A stretch of 64,000 bases of DNA from Aurantiacibacter spongiae (GCF_003815535.1 NZ_RPFZ01000001.1:682001-746000), one strand, 5' to 3'; shown: positions 30,983 through 39,440, counted from the stretch's first letter. The notes: generated by a model not told the origin, from the sequence alone. A program made the numbers and translations.

Positions 30983-31726
30983 ATGGATATTCGCCGCGAC
31001 CAGCAACGCTATCGCCGGAGCAAACCGTCATGGCTCGGGCGGGGCATCGAGCGGCTGACCCATCCTGTTGGCTCGGCGCTCGCCGGCGCAGTGCCGAAGT
31101 GGCCGGTGCAGAAAATCGTCGAGGGGATCGATACGGCGGTGGGCGCTCCGCCGCTGACCGAGCTGAACCACGATCCGGCCGATGCGGATGCGGCCCGGAG
31201 CGCGGCGAAGCGGATCGAACGGATCGCACGCACGGTGAATGGCGCATCCGGCGCCGCTGCCGGTTTCGGCGGTGCCCTGACCGCGTCGCTCGATATCCCC
31301 GGCACCATCGCCATCGCCCTGCGCAACGTGCGCGATACCGGGGTCGCCTACGGCTTCAGCGACAGGGGAGCCGAGGAGCGGATGTTCCGCATGCAGATCC
31401 TCGAACTGGCCACCCTCAACGATCGCGAGGAGCGGCGGCGGCGCATGGACGCACTGGAGGCGAGTATCGCCGAGGACGGTTCGCTGCGCCATGTCGACCC
31501 GAACGCGGCCAAGCCGCTGGTTGATCAGGTCGTGGAGCGCGTTTCTCGCGCGCTCGCCCTTGCCTCGCTTCGCAACCGGTTGGGAATGGTCGTACCCGTC
31601 ATCGGTTCTGCGGTCGGGGCGGCGGTCAACTCGTCTTTCCAGAGCGACGTGTCGAAGGCGGCCCGTTTCGGCTACCAGGCGCGGTGGCTCAAGCGGCACG
31701 AAGACGTGATCGACGCTTCCGCGTAG
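30983..31726 (+). CDS. EcsC family protein
   Basis: This 247-residue protein matches the EcsC domain family. Its core has GAAAGFGGALTASLDIPGTIAIALRNVRDTGVAYGF, characteristic of EcsC proteins, and a late LRNRLGMVVPVIGSAVGAAVNSSFQSDVSKAARFGYQARWL. The hydrophobic Gly/Ala-rich helices suggest membrane association, but no signal peptide is present. The function is unknown; the family is named after a gene beside a Bacillus ABC transporter. A strong Shine-Dalgarno (GAGAGGAGA) precedes the ATG at 30983. A bidirectional-looking hairpin lies just after the stop. Confidence 0.88.
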   Translation: MDIRRDQQRYRRSKPSWLGRGIERLTHPVGSALAGAVPKWPVQKIVEGIDTAVGAPPLTELNHDPADADAARSAAKRIERIARTVNGASGAAAGFGGALTASLDIPGTIAIALRNVRDTGVAYGFSDRGAEERMFRMQILELATLNDREERRRRMDALEASIAEDGSLRHVDPNAAKPLVDQVVERVSRALALASLRNRLGMVVPVIGSAVGAAVNSSFQSDVSKAARFGYQARWLKRHEDVIDASA

Positions 31727-31750
31727 AAAGGGGCGCCGGTGCGGCGCCCC
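31725..31750 (-). terminator. Terminator hairpin between ecsC-family gene and cyclophilin
   Basis: GGGGCGCC at 31730-31737 pairs perfectly with GGCGCCCC at 31743-31750 around a 5-base loop. On the minus strand the hairpin is followed by TTTCT, so it best fits termination of the convergent cyclophilin gene, seven bases after its stop. Confidence 0.65.
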
Positions 31751-31756
31751 TGCCCA

Positions 31757-32221
31757 TCAGCCCACGCTGGCCTTGGTGATCTTGCCGGGATTGGCCGGCG
31801 GCTCGCCCTTCGGCAGCGCGTCGACATGGTCCATGCCACTCTCCACCTCGCCCCAGACGGTGTACTGGCGGTCGAGAAAGCGCGCGTCGTCAAGGCAGAT
31901 GAAGAACTGCGAATTGGCGCTGTCGGGATCCTGCGTACGAGCCATCGAGCAGACCCCGCGAGTGTGCGGAGCGTCGCTGAATTCCTGCTTCAGGTTCGGC
32001 TTGTCCGATCCGCTCATGCCGGTGCCGGTCGGATCGCCGCCCTGCGCCATGAATCCTGCGATCACGCGATGGAAGGTCACGCCGTCGTAGAAGCCGTCCT
32101 TCGCCAGTTCGGTGATGCGCGCGACGTGATTGGGCGCGAGATCGTCGCGCAGCTTGATCACGACGTCGCCACCCTTGCCGTCTCCGCAATCGAGGGTGAA
32201 GGTCAGTTTCTGATCGGCCAT
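31757..32221 (-). CDS. Cyclophilin-type peptidyl-prolyl cis-trans isomerase
   Basis: This 154-residue PPIase accelerates proline isomerisation during protein folding. It has no signal peptide, so it is cytoplasmic (PpiB-like). Recognisable active-site segments are GFYDGVTFHRVIAGFMAQGGDPTGTG (with the catalytic Arg of FHRV), FSDAPHTRGVCSMAR, NSQFFICLDDARFLDRQYTVWGEVESGMD. A typical cyclophilin Trp is present in YTVWG. The ATG at 32221 is preceded by an AGGAGA. It is convergent with the EcsC gene and divergent from mgtE. Confidence 0.95.
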   Translation of the reverse strand: MADQKLTFTLDCGDGKGGDVVIKLRDDLAPNHVARITELAKDGFYDGVTFHRVIAGFMAQGGDPTGTGMSGSDKPNLKQEFSDAPHTRGVCSMARTQDPDSANSQFFICLDDARFLDRQYTVWGEVESGMDHVDALPKGEPPANPGKITKASVG

Positions 32222-32344
32222 ACGGTAGGTCTCCTGTTCGGTTGGTTCCGGATGGGGCCGATATAGGCCGGAGAGGCGCAATGTCACGCCAAGCCTTCCG
32301 CGCGCCCGCTTGCTTTTACCCGCGCCGGGGATAGAGCGGGCGGC

Positions 32345-33763
32345 ATGGCCGATACCGATCTCCAGGAACGCGAAGAGCCCGTCGAGGTGCGCGAAAGCGG
32401 GGCGGAACTGGACGAGGAGAACCGGCTGAAGCCCGATTTCGTCGACGACGTGCGCAGCTCTCTGGAAGAGGGGGATACCGGGCGGACCTACGAACTGGTC
32501 GAGCCGCTGCACCCCGCCGACATCGCCGACCTGTTCGAACTGCTGGACCGGGACGAGCGCCGCCACCTCGCGGCTGCCATCACCGACCTCATGAGCAGCG
32601 AGGTCATCGCCGAGCTCAACGACTACGTACGCGAGGACATGGTCGAGGATCTCGCCCCCGGCGCCGTCGCCGACATCGCGGGACAGCTCGACACCGACGA
32701 TGCCGTCCAGCTGATCGAGGATCTCGACGAGCCGCATCAGCGCTCCATCCTCGCCGAGCTCGATCCGGAGAACCGCGCCGTCATCACCGCCGCGCTCGCC
32801 TTTCCGGAGGAGAGCGCGGGCCGGCTCATGCAGCGGGAACTGGTGGCGGTACCAGAGCATCTGACGGTGGGCGACCTCATTGACTATCTGCGCCAGGCGG
32901 ACGACCTGCCGACCGAGTTCTGGGAGGTGTTCGTGGTCGACGCGCGCTTCCATCCCATCGGCACCTGCCAGCTGTCATGGATCATGCGCACCCCGCGCCA
33001 CGTTGCCCTGACCGACGTGATGAAGCGCGACCAGACGCTGATTCCGGTCGACATGGACCAGGAAGAGGTGGCGCTGCGGTTCCAGAAGTACGCGCTCATT
33101 TCCGCTGCCGTCACCGACGAAAGCGGCCGGCTGGTCGGACAACTGACGGTGGACGACATCGTTCACATCATCTCGGAGGAAGCGGGCGAGGACACGCTGC
33201 TGCTTTCGGGCGCGGGCGAAGGCGACATCAACGAGCCGCTACGCGACGCGTACTCGGCCCGGGTGCGCTGGCTGATCGCGAACCTCGGCACCGCCGTCGT
33301 CGCCAGCGCCATCATCGCGGCCTTCGGCGCCGCGATCGAGCAGCTCGTCGCTCTCGCCGTCCTCATGCCCATCGTCGCCAGCATCGGCGGCAATGCCGGA
33401 ACGCAGACCATGGCGGTGACCGTGCGCGCCATCGCCATGAACCAGCTGACCAGGTCCAACACCCGCCGCATCCTGTGGCGCGAACTGCGCGTGGCGCTGA
33501 TGAACGGTGCGACCATCGCCGTGCTGATCGGCCTGGCGGTGGGGGCCATCTTCTCGCCCGCGCTGGGCGGCGTGATCGCGGCGGCCATGGTGGTCAACAT
33601 CATCATCTCGGGCATGGCCGGCGTGTTGGTGCCTGTCGCGTTCGACCGGATGAACCAGGACCCGGCCGTGGCTTCGAGCGTGTTCGTCACCATGATCACC
33701 GATTCGATGGGCTTCTTCGCCTTTCTCGGGCTTGCCGTCGCAAGCGGGCTGGTCAACGCCTGA
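32345..33763 (+). CDS. mgtE: Magnesium transporter MgtE
   Basis: MgtE is a Mg2+-gated channel of the inner membrane. The 472-residue protein has the cytoplasmic N domain (LHPADIADLFELLDRDERRHLAAAI, with repeated acidic helices), two CBS domains (about residues 155-275: SAGRLMQRELVAVPEHLTVGDLIDYLR, then MKRDQTLIPVDMDQEEVALRFQKY), and five C-terminal membrane helices. The pore signature MPIVASIGGNAGTQTMAVTVRA is intact. No Mg-sensing riboswitch was recognised in the 123-base leader. The 34-bp repeat lies 17 bases after the stop. Confidence 0.95.
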   Translation: MADTDLQEREEPVEVRESGAELDEENRLKPDFVDDVRSSLEEGDTGRTYELVEPLHPADIADLFELLDRDERRHLAAAITDLMSSEVIAELNDYVREDMVEDLAPGAVADIAGQLDTDDAVQLIEDLDEPHQRSILAELDPENRAVITAALAFPEESAGRLMQRELVAVPEHLTVGDLIDYLRQADDLPTEFWEVFVVDARFHPIGTCQLSWIMRTPRHVALTDVMKRDQTLIPVDMDQEEVALRFQKYALISAAVTDESGRLVGQLTVDDIVHIISEEAGEDTLLLSGAGEGDINEPLRDAYSARVRWLIANLGTAVVASAIIAAFGAAIEQLVALAVLMPIVASIGGNAGTQTMAVTVRAIAMNQLTRSNTRRILWRELRVALMNGATIAVLIGLAVGAIFSPALGGVIAAAMVVNIIISGMAGVLVPVAFDRMNQDPAVASSVFVTMITDSMGFFAFLGLAVASGLVNA

Positions 33764-33780
33764 CGGTCCGCTTTCCGGAC

Positions 33781-33814
33781 AAGGTGTGACAGGTGTGACA
33801 GTGTCCTGAGGCGC
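33781..33814. repeat. 34-bp dispersed intergenic repeat, copy A
   Basis: The sequence begins CAAGGTGTGACAGGTGTGAC and continues to CCTGAGGCG at 33814. It contains two tandem copies of GGTGTGACA and a partial third. A second copy with one mismatch lies at 62033-62066. Here it follows mgtE. Confidence 0.85.
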
Positions 33815-33939
33815 AAAACCGCCGTGCCCGGCGAAGCGGGGAAATCGGCGGAATATCCCGGGTGGAAGGGACGATCGTGCATGGCGGGCGGTGTGCGTGC
33901 GCGGCCGGGTGTAGGAAAGCGCGCAGTCGCGCCCCGGCT

Positions 33940-34640
33940 TCAGGGCGCGCAGAGAACGGCGAGCATCGCGCGGTGATCTGAACCATCATCCGGCAACACC
34001 TCGAAGGATCGCAGGTCCAGCGCGCCTTTCACCATGATCTGATCGAGCGGCCAGCCCAGCCACAGATGGTCCGAAGGAAAGGTCGGGAAGGTCCCGCGCC
34101 CGAGCCGCGGATCGGGCCAGTCTCCCATTTCGCGGAACGTCGTGGTGGTGCGGGACCAGCGCACGTCGTTGAAATCGCCCATGACGAACGCATCGGGCAG
34201 GCGGTCCGGAGTCTGGATGCCGGCATTGACGATATTCTCGTCGCGCAGCTTGGGTATTCCACCGGGGCAGAGGCGGCTTCGGGTGGAGGCCGATGAATTC
34301 GAGCGGTGGCGAGCCGCCGGGCCGCAGGGTCGCGTAGAGCGCAGGCGTATCGCGATAGGTATTGTCGATCATCGCCGATTTGAGAACCGGCAGATCGGTC
34401 GCGAAGACCATCCCGAATGCGTGGGGCCGGGGGTGGCGCAAACATGGCAATAAAGGTCCAGCGTTGCCATCCTCTGGCCAGCAGCGAAACAAATAGCAGG
34501 ATGGCCGCCGCGTAGGAGAACGGTTCGCGCACCAGATCGACGGTTCGGATGAACCACGCATCGCTGGGAACGAGCGATATCAGAACGGCGACGAGCATCA
34601 GCGCCGCGACAAGCGCAAGGACGATTCCAAACTTCTTCAC
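33940..34640 (-). pseudogene. Degraded endonuclease/exonuclease/phosphatase (EEP) family membrane protein
   Basis: Coding similarity is spread over three frames. From the ATG at 34640, frame one encodes two or three membrane helices (KKFGIVLALVAALMLVAVLIS, then AAILLFVSLLARGWQRWTF). Near 34430-34445 it jumps to a second frame reading AFGMVFATDLPVLKSAMIDN and FIGLHPKPPLP. Near 34255 it jumps again to the third frame, reading LRDENIVNAGIQTPDRLPDA and the catalytic GDFNDVRWSRTTT, and ends with the SDHR motif before the stop at 33940. Compared with the usual family layout, the first half of the EEP domain, which holds the metal-binding Asn and Glu, is missing between frames one and two. The gene therefore has a probable internal deletion of about 100 codons and at least one further frameshift. 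Confidence 0.8.
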
Positions 34641-34807
34641 GAGCTTGCCTGTTCCGCTCCCTAACCTATGTCATGATTCAAGACGCTTGGCGCGACTGTG
34701 TTCCGTTGCTTGATGGTAAGCGCGACGATGGTCCCGTCGCCCGCGACGGCATGGATACGCCCCCCTCACTCGCAATCGGCCGCCCGCTCCCCATCTTGCA
34801 CGCCATC

Positions 34808-35197
34808 ATGCCGCTCAACCTGACCAAGATCGCGTTCGGTGCGCAAACCTATGGCGACATCCAGAAATGGTTCGACAATCGCCAGCGCATCGACGTGAAC
34901 ACGCGCTATCGTCCGACCCGCTGGGAGGAATGCGTCGGCGGGTCGCTGTTCTGGATACACGAGCACAACCTCGTCGCGCGCAGTCCGATCACCGGCTTTC
35001 GCCAGCAGGACAACGGGCGCTGGTTCATCGAGCTGGAGCCGCGCCTGATCCGCGTCACGCCGCGTCCCAAGCGGGCGCATCAGGGCTGGCGCTACCTGAA
35101 GGGAGAACCGCCGCGCGATCTGGAGGAGGGCGAGGATCCGGGCGACGTGATTCCCGGTCGGCTCGCCGGAAAACTGCAACGGTTGGGTTTGATCTGA
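34808..35197 (+). CDS. DUF1489 family protein
   Basis: This 129-residue cytoplasmic protein belongs to DUF1489, a small family common in Alphaproteobacteria with no assigned function. It shows the family's beginning (LNLTKIAFGAQTYGDIQKWF) and the central RYRPTRWEECVGGSLFWIHEHNLVARSPI, with a charged C-terminus (RAHQGWRYLKGEPPRDL). I placed the start at the ATG at 34808 because the family begins with this Leu-Asn-Leu-Thr-Lys segment; 135 in-frame bases upstream encode unrelated sequence. The gene stands alone between the broken EEP gene and the DUF4168 pair. Confidence 0.85.
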   Translation: MPLNLTKIAFGAQTYGDIQKWFDNRQRIDVNTRYRPTRWEECVGGSLFWIHEHNLVARSPITGFRQQDNGRWFIELEPRLIRVTPRPKRAHQGWRYLKGEPPRDLEEGEDPGDVIPGRLAGKLQRLGLI

Positions 35198-35285
35198 GGA
35201 TGCTGTAAAGGTCAGCGTAATCCGATCATCTTTACTCACACGAACGCGGGTCGCCACAAACGGCGCCCACGAAAGGCTTGAATAC

Positions 35286-35636
35286 ATGAAGACATTTGCC
35301 GCCATTGCCCTCGCCGCCGTCGCGCCGCTCGCGCTTGCCGCCCCGGTCGCCGCGCAGGAAACCCCCGCTCAGGCGCCGCCCGCGGCCGATCCGTCCAGCG
35401 TGACCGACGCGGAGATCGCGAAGTTCGTCACCGTCGTCATGCAGGGCAAGGCGATGGAGAACGATACGACGATGACCGACCAGCAGAAGCAGGCGGCGAT
35501 GATTCAGGTCATCCAGGATGCCGGTTTCGAACTTGCCCGGTTCAGCGCCGTGGCCCAGGCGATCAACGCCAGTCCCGAATTGCAGCAGCGCGCGCAGGCG
35601 GAGCTTGTCAACCAGCTCGGCCAGGCGCAAGGCTGA
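35286..35636 (+). CDS. DUF4168 domain secreted protein (copy 1)
   Basis: This 116-residue protein has a signal peptide (KTFAAIALAAVAPLALAAPVAAQ) followed by a short Pro-rich linker and a helical DUF4168 domain: VTDAEIAKFVTVVMQGKAMEND, then IQVIQDAGFELARFSAVAQAINASPELQQRAQAEL. It is probably periplasmic. The function of the family is unknown. A GAAAGG precedes the ATG by about nine bases. It is followed after 30 bases by a paralogue, so the pair arose by tandem duplication and is probably co-transcribed. Confidence 0.85.
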   Translation: MKTFAAIALAAVAPLALAAPVAAQETPAQAPPAADPSSVTDAEIAKFVTVVMQGKAMENDTTMTDQQKQAAMIQVIQDAGFELARFSAVAQAINASPELQQRAQAELVNQLGQAQG

Positions 35637-35666
35637 CGCCCGCACTCTATTCGGAAAGGTCGCGCG

Positions 35667-36077
35667 ATGAAGGCTTTGCTTGCTACTTCGTGTCTTGCTC
35701 TCGGCACGCTGGCGCTGTCGCCGGCGGCCCGGGCGCAGGATTCGTCCACCACCGCCCCCGTTGAAGAAGACGGTTCCGGCGCGGGTATGTCCGGTCTCGA
35801 CGCACAGCTTGCACCCTCTCCGGTGGATCCGGCGAGCGTCTCCGACGAGGAGGTGGCGACCTTCGTGACCATCGCGATGGACATGCAGAACCTGGAGATC
35901 GACGATTCGCTGCCCGACGACGAGAAGATTGCGATAGTCATGAACGCGATCGGCGGCAAGGGTATGGACCCGCAGCGGTTCATGTCGCTGGCGCAGGCGA
36001 TCGGGCAGCAGCCCGAACTGCAACAGCGTGTGCAGGCCGAGATCATGGCCCGCGCCGGAGCGACGCAGGCCGAGTGA
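35667..36077 (+). CDS. DUF4168 domain secreted protein (copy 2)
   Basis: This 136-residue paralogue of the preceding protein has a signal peptide (KALLATSCLALGTLALSPAARAQ), an acidic linker, and the same helical domain: VSDEEVATFVTIAMDMQNLEI, and GMDPQRFMSLAQAIGQQPELQQRVQAEI. The shared pattern with copy 1 is (S/T)DxE(I/V)AxFVTxxM and AQAIxxxPELQQRxQAE. It differs by a longer linker and a loss of the Gln-rich tail. A terminator follows about 32 bases after the stop, ending the two-gene unit. Confidence 0.83.
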   Translation: MKALLATSCLALGTLALSPAARAQDSSTTAPVEEDGSGAGMSGLDAQLAPSPVDPASVSDEEVATFVTIAMDMQNLEIDDSLPDDEKIAIVMNAIGGKGMDPQRFMSLAQAIGQQPELQQRVQAEIMARAGATQAE

Positions 36078-36108
36078 CCCCTCGCTGATTCGAGAAACAG
36101 GACAGAGG

Positions 36109-36141
36109 CGCGCCTCGCCGACATGCGGCGGGGCGCGTTTT
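36109..36141 (+). terminator. Rho-independent terminator after the DUF4168 pair
   Basis: A 12-bp stem (CGCGCCTCGCCG with CGGCGGGGCGCG, one G-U pair) encloses a 5-base loop and is followed by TTTT. It ends the DUF4168 transcript. Confidence 0.8.
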
Positions 36142-36216
36142 CGCATGCGCGTCGCCCGGCTGCGCGATGGAACGGGCGCCGGTCTGTCCCGTTGATTTCG
36201 CAAAGGAGAAAGACAC

Positions 36217-36465
36217 ATGCCCGAACGCCAGAGCCGCCATCCGGACAACGACCTGATCGATTCGATGAGCGAAACCGCAACCCCTTCGCAGCAGAGCCGC
36301 TCGGGCGGCCAGGTTCCCAAGGACGTGGGCACCCGCGGCGAAGCCAATCGTGCGACCGACCCCGACAACCGGGAGCCGGAGGTCGGGAGCGACAATCCCG
36401 CGCAGGATGCGAAGAAGGGACCGAAAACCCGCGAGGCGATCCAGAACTCGCGTGACGACGCCTGA
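36217..36465 (+). CDS. Small hydrophilic protein of unknown function
   Basis: I do not recognise a family for this 82-residue protein. It has no membrane segment or signal peptide and is very rich in Asp, Asn, Gln, Ser, Arg and Pro, so it is probably disordered. An excellent Shine-Dalgarno (AAAGGAGAAAG) about five bases before the ATG argues that it is a real gene. It has its own upstream region after the DUF4168 terminator and ends three bases before the convergent FrnE-like gene. Hydrophilic proteins of this kind are often stress-related, but nothing in the sequence shows that. Confidence 0.7.
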   Translation: MPERQSRHPDNDLIDSMSETATPSQQSRSGGQVPKDVGTRGEANRATDPDNREPEVGSDNPAQDAKKGPKTREAIQNSRDDA

Positions 36466-36468
36466 TCG

Positions 36469-37158
36469 TCAGCAGGTAGTGTCGCCGGTTTCCAGATCGA
36501 CGACCTGCCGCAACGCCTCGGCATAGGCGGCGGGCGCCTGCGCGCCCTGCACCACATATTTGCCATTGACGATGAAGGTCGGAACGGCGGTGATCCCGCT
36601 GTTCCGGCCTTTTTCCTCTTCCGCGCGGACGGTGGCGGCGAGCGTCTCGTCCTCCAGCGCCGCAGCGGCTTCGGTCCGCTCGATCCCGGCATCCTGCGCG
36701 ATGTCGAGCAGCACGCTCGTGTCCGCCACATCGAGGCGCTGCTGAAAGTGCGCCGCGAACAGCGCCTCGGCCAGCCGCGTCTGCGCGTCCGGTCCGCCGG
36801 TCCGGAGCGCATGACGCAAAAGGCAGTGCGCGGCGAAGCTGTTGCGCATCATCGGTTCGGGCGCCTCGCCCTTCCCCGCATAGTCCATCGGGAAGCCCAG
36901 TTGCCTCGCGACTTCGGCGATCTCGCCACGCATCCGCTCAAGATCGTCCGGCCCGCGCCCGTAAACCTCGCGCACGTGATCGGCCTGCGACCAGCCCTGC
37001 GGCGGGGTATCCGGGTTGAGTTCGAACGGCATCCAGCGGATCGTCGGTTCGATAGCCAGGTCGCCCTGCTCGATGCCACGGATCAACGCACGGTAGCCGA
37101 TGACGCACCAGGGGCACATGACGTCGGACCAGATATCGATGATGACGGGCGTTTTCAC
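36469..37158 (-). CDS. DsbA family oxidoreductase, FrnE-like (2-hydroxychromene-2-carboxylate isomerase/DSBA fold)
   Basis: This 229-residue cytoplasmic thioredoxin-fold protein has the redox motif DVMCPWCVIG near the N-terminus, the FrnE-type WMPFELNPDTPPQG, and a long helical insertion. It ends with the cis-Pro region AVPTFIVNGKYVVQGAQ. It has no signal peptide. The start is a GTG at 37158 that overlaps the nudC stop by four bases (GTGA), so the two are translationally coupled. FrnE-like proteins act in oxidative stress and disulfide handling, but the substrate is unknown. Confidence 0.88.
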   Translation of the reverse strand: MKTPVIIDIWSDVMCPWCVIGYRALIRGIEQGDLAIEPTIRWMPFELNPDTPPQGWSQADHVREVYGRGPDDLERMRGEIAEVARQLGFPMDYAGKGEAPEPMMRNSFAAHCLLRHALRTGGPDAQTRLAEALFAAHFQQRLDVADTSVLLDIAQDAGIERTEAAAALEDETLAATVRAEEEKGRNSGITAVPTFIVNGKYVVQGAQAPAAYAEALRQVVDLETGDTTC

Positions 37159-38015
37159 GAATGCGTCTCCAGCCAGCGGCGTAGCAGGGAATGGGCGATG
37201 GCGATGCGCGGCGGGGGGACGAAGCCGGTCGCGTCCTGTCCGCGCTCCACCGCCTCGGCGACCTCGGCCCGGGTAAACCAGCGCGCGTCCTCCAGTTCGG
37301 TGGTGTCGATCGTCAGTTCGCGGCTGTCCGCAAGGGCATGACATCCCAGCATCAATTGCGAGGGGAACGGCCAGGGCTGGCTGGCGACGTAGCTGACGTC
37401 GCGAACGGCGATGCCCGCTTCCTCCATCACTTCGCGCGCAACGGCTTCCTCCAGGCTCTCACCCGGCTCCACGAAGCCGGCGAGCGCGGAATAGCTGCGC
37501 GGCGGAAACCGCTCCTGTCGTCCCAGCAGCAGCGCACCATCTTGCTCCACCAGCATTATCGCGACCGGATCGGTGCGGGGAAAGTGCATCGCTCCGCAGC
37601 GTTCGCAATCGCGTTCCCACCCGCCCTTGGCAAGACGGGTCGCGCCGCCGCAATTGGCGCAGAAACCATGACGGGCGTGCCAGTCTACCAGGGCGCGCGC
37701 GCCGCCGAACAGCGCAAGCTCGGCAGGCGAAAGGTGCCCCATCGCCTGCCGTCCGGCCCAGCGGTCCTGCTCGGCGAGATCAGGCAGCGCGACGAACAGC
37801 GGCGCCCCGTTTTCGAGACCCAGGAAGGCGAGATCGCCGCCCTCCCCACCCATCGGATCGCGCCGCAACCGGCCGTCCGCGCCCAGCAGCGGGGCGAGGC
37901 CATCCATCGCAAGCACGCGCGCGTCGCTTCTCGCGGCGTAACGGGCGAGCGCCTCCGGACTGGCGCGCGCGTGATCGTCCCGGTCCATACCGGCCGCGGT
38001 GAAGGGAATGTTCAA
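37155..38015 (-). CDS. nudC: NAD(+) diphosphatase NudC
   Basis: NudC is a Nudix hydrolase that cleaves NAD(H) and decaps NAD-RNA. The 286-residue protein has the zinc ribbon CANCGG...CERCG, the Nudix box GFVEPGESLEEAVAREVMEEAG, and the NudC-specific SQPWPFP motif after it. The start appears to be a TTG at 38015 that overlaps the stop of the upstream serine hydrolase (TTGA); the N-terminal residues IPFTAAGMDRDDHAR match the family's usual start. An ATG at 37988 is an alternative. It is the middle gene of a coupled three-gene unit. Confidence 0.92.
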   Translation of the reverse strand: MNIPFTAAGMDRDDHARASPEALARYAARSDARVLAMDGLAPLLGADGRLRRDPMGGEGGDLAFLGLENGAPLFVALPDLAEQDRWAGRQAMGHLSPAELALFGGARALVDWHARHGFCANCGGATRLAKGGWERDCERCGAMHFPRTDPVAIMLVEQDGALLLGRQERFPPRSYSALAGFVEPGESLEEAVAREVMEEAGIAVRDVSYVASQPWPFPSQLMLGCHALADSRELTIDTTELEDARWFTRAEVAEAVERGQDATGFVPPPRIAIAHSLLRRWLETHS

Positions 38016-39337
38016 GACTGCAAGAGCCGGGCCGCGTCGCGGGCGACGGCCTGCGGAAATTCGCTCTGCGTCGGGTAGGCTTCCGCGGGCATGTACTGCG
38101 TCATCAGATTGTGTCGCAGCGCGCGGCGCATGTTGACGAGGCCGCTCGTTCCCGCCGCGCCGAACCAGCCGTACAGCCCTTCCGCGTCGCCCTTGCCGAC
38201 GAGGCCGCCGGCACCGAAGCCGAAGGTCAGCCCGTTGCTCGTAAAGCCGCCATTGGTCGCGAGCGTATCAGGGAACAGGTCGCGCGTGCCCATGCGCACC
38301 GCCGCCTCGCTCATCACGCGGCGCCCGTCGATTTCCCCGTAACCCGCCAGCATTCTGAGGAAGCGGTCGTAATCCGAAGGGGAGGAGACCAGCCCCGCCC
38401 CGCCCGCGGGAAAGGCCGGCTCGTCGAGGAAGACCGAATTGCGGGGCATGTCGAGCGGGATGGGAAAGCCGCCCATGAGGAAGTAATTGCCCGTCAGCCG
38501 CCCCGCCTCGCCACGCGGCACGCGGAACCAGGTGCTTGTCATGCCCGCCGGATCGAAGATGCGCTGCCGCAGGAAGGCGTCGAAGTCCTGGCCGGAGACG
38601 ACCTCGATCACCCGGCCCATCACGTCGAGCGCGACCGAATAGCTCCATCTGGTGCCGGGCTGGTAGACGAGCGGCATCTCCGCGACGCCTTGCGCGAAAT
38701 CGGCGAGGCTGTCGGTCGGGGTGCCGCCCATGATCGCCTGTGCCAGTTCCAGCCGGCTTACCTGCCCCGGCACCAGCCCGCGACGGCTATAAGCCTCGCG
38801 GATGGGTCCGCTCTGGATGATACCGTAGGCAAGGCCGGCGGTGTGCGTCAGCAGGTGGCGGATGGTGATGGGGCGCCGTGCCGGTTCCAGATTATCCGCC
38901 GTGATCGGCCCGTCATAGCGCTTCTGCACGCGCATCGTGCGAAAGGCGGGGATGATCTCGTACAGGGGCTGGTCGAGCGCCATCAACCCGTCGTCGATGC
39001 ACATCATCGCCGCCATGCCGGTGATCGGCTTGGTCATCGAATAGATGCGGAACAGGCTGTCCGGGCCGACCGGATCGTCTCCGGCAAAGGTCTTCGTCCC
39101 GCGCGCGATCGTGTCCGCGCGCGCCTGCCCGAAACCCATCGTCGCGACCATGCCCGACACGCGGCGGTTGTCGACATAGGCACCAACCATGCGCGCCACC
39201 GCCGGCCAGCGCCCCGAAGCGTCCTGCGCCAGCGCGGCGCCGGCCAGCGGCAATCCGGCAATCGCGCCCGCCCCCAGCAGCGCGCCGCCCCGGATGAGCG
39301 AACGGCGGGACAAGGCGTGGGAAATGGCGGAGGTCAT
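38012..39337 (-). CDS. Tat-exported serine hydrolase (beta-lactamase/EstB family)
   Basis: This 441-residue protein is a class C beta-lactamase-fold hydrolase or esterase. It has a twin-arginine signal (SRRSLIRGGALLGAGAIAGLPLAGAALA) and so is exported folded. The catalytic Ser-x-x-Lys is RIYSMTKPITGMAAM, the Tyr motif is probably in TRWSYSVALDVMG (Tyr-Ser), and a late Gly-rich FGAGGLVGK...GWFGAAGTSG stands at the usual HxG region as WFGAAGT. It is more likely an esterase than an antibiotic-degrading enzyme. I chose the ATG at 39337, which gives a proper Tat signal. The stop overlaps the TTG of nudC. Confidence 0.88.
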   Translation of the reverse strand: MTSAISHALSRRSLIRGGALLGAGAIAGLPLAGAALAQDASGRWPAVARMVGAYVDNRRVSGMVATMGFGQARADTIARGTKTFAGDDPVGPDSLFRIYSMTKPITGMAAMMCIDDGLMALDQPLYEIIPAFRTMRVQKRYDGPITADNLEPARRPITIRHLLTHTAGLAYGIIQSGPIREAYSRRGLVPGQVSRLELAQAIMGGTPTDSLADFAQGVAEMPLVYQPGTRWSYSVALDVMGRVIEVVSGQDFDAFLRQRIFDPAGMTSTWFRVPRGEAGRLTGNYFLMGGFPIPLDMPRNSVFLDEPAFPAGGAGLVSSPSDYDRFLRMLAGYGEIDGRRVMSEAAVRMGTRDLFPDTLATNGGFTSNGLTFGFGAGGLVGKGDAEGLYGWFGAAGTSGLVNMRRALRHNLMTQYMPAEAYPTQSEFPQAVARDAARLLQS

Positions 39338-39440
39338 AACGTTCTCGTCTGATTTCGTTTCATTCTGCGACTTAACCGGCGCGCAAAGGGTGAACAAGGC
39401 GCGGCTTGCACGCTTGCCGTGTCTTACCTAACGCATACAC

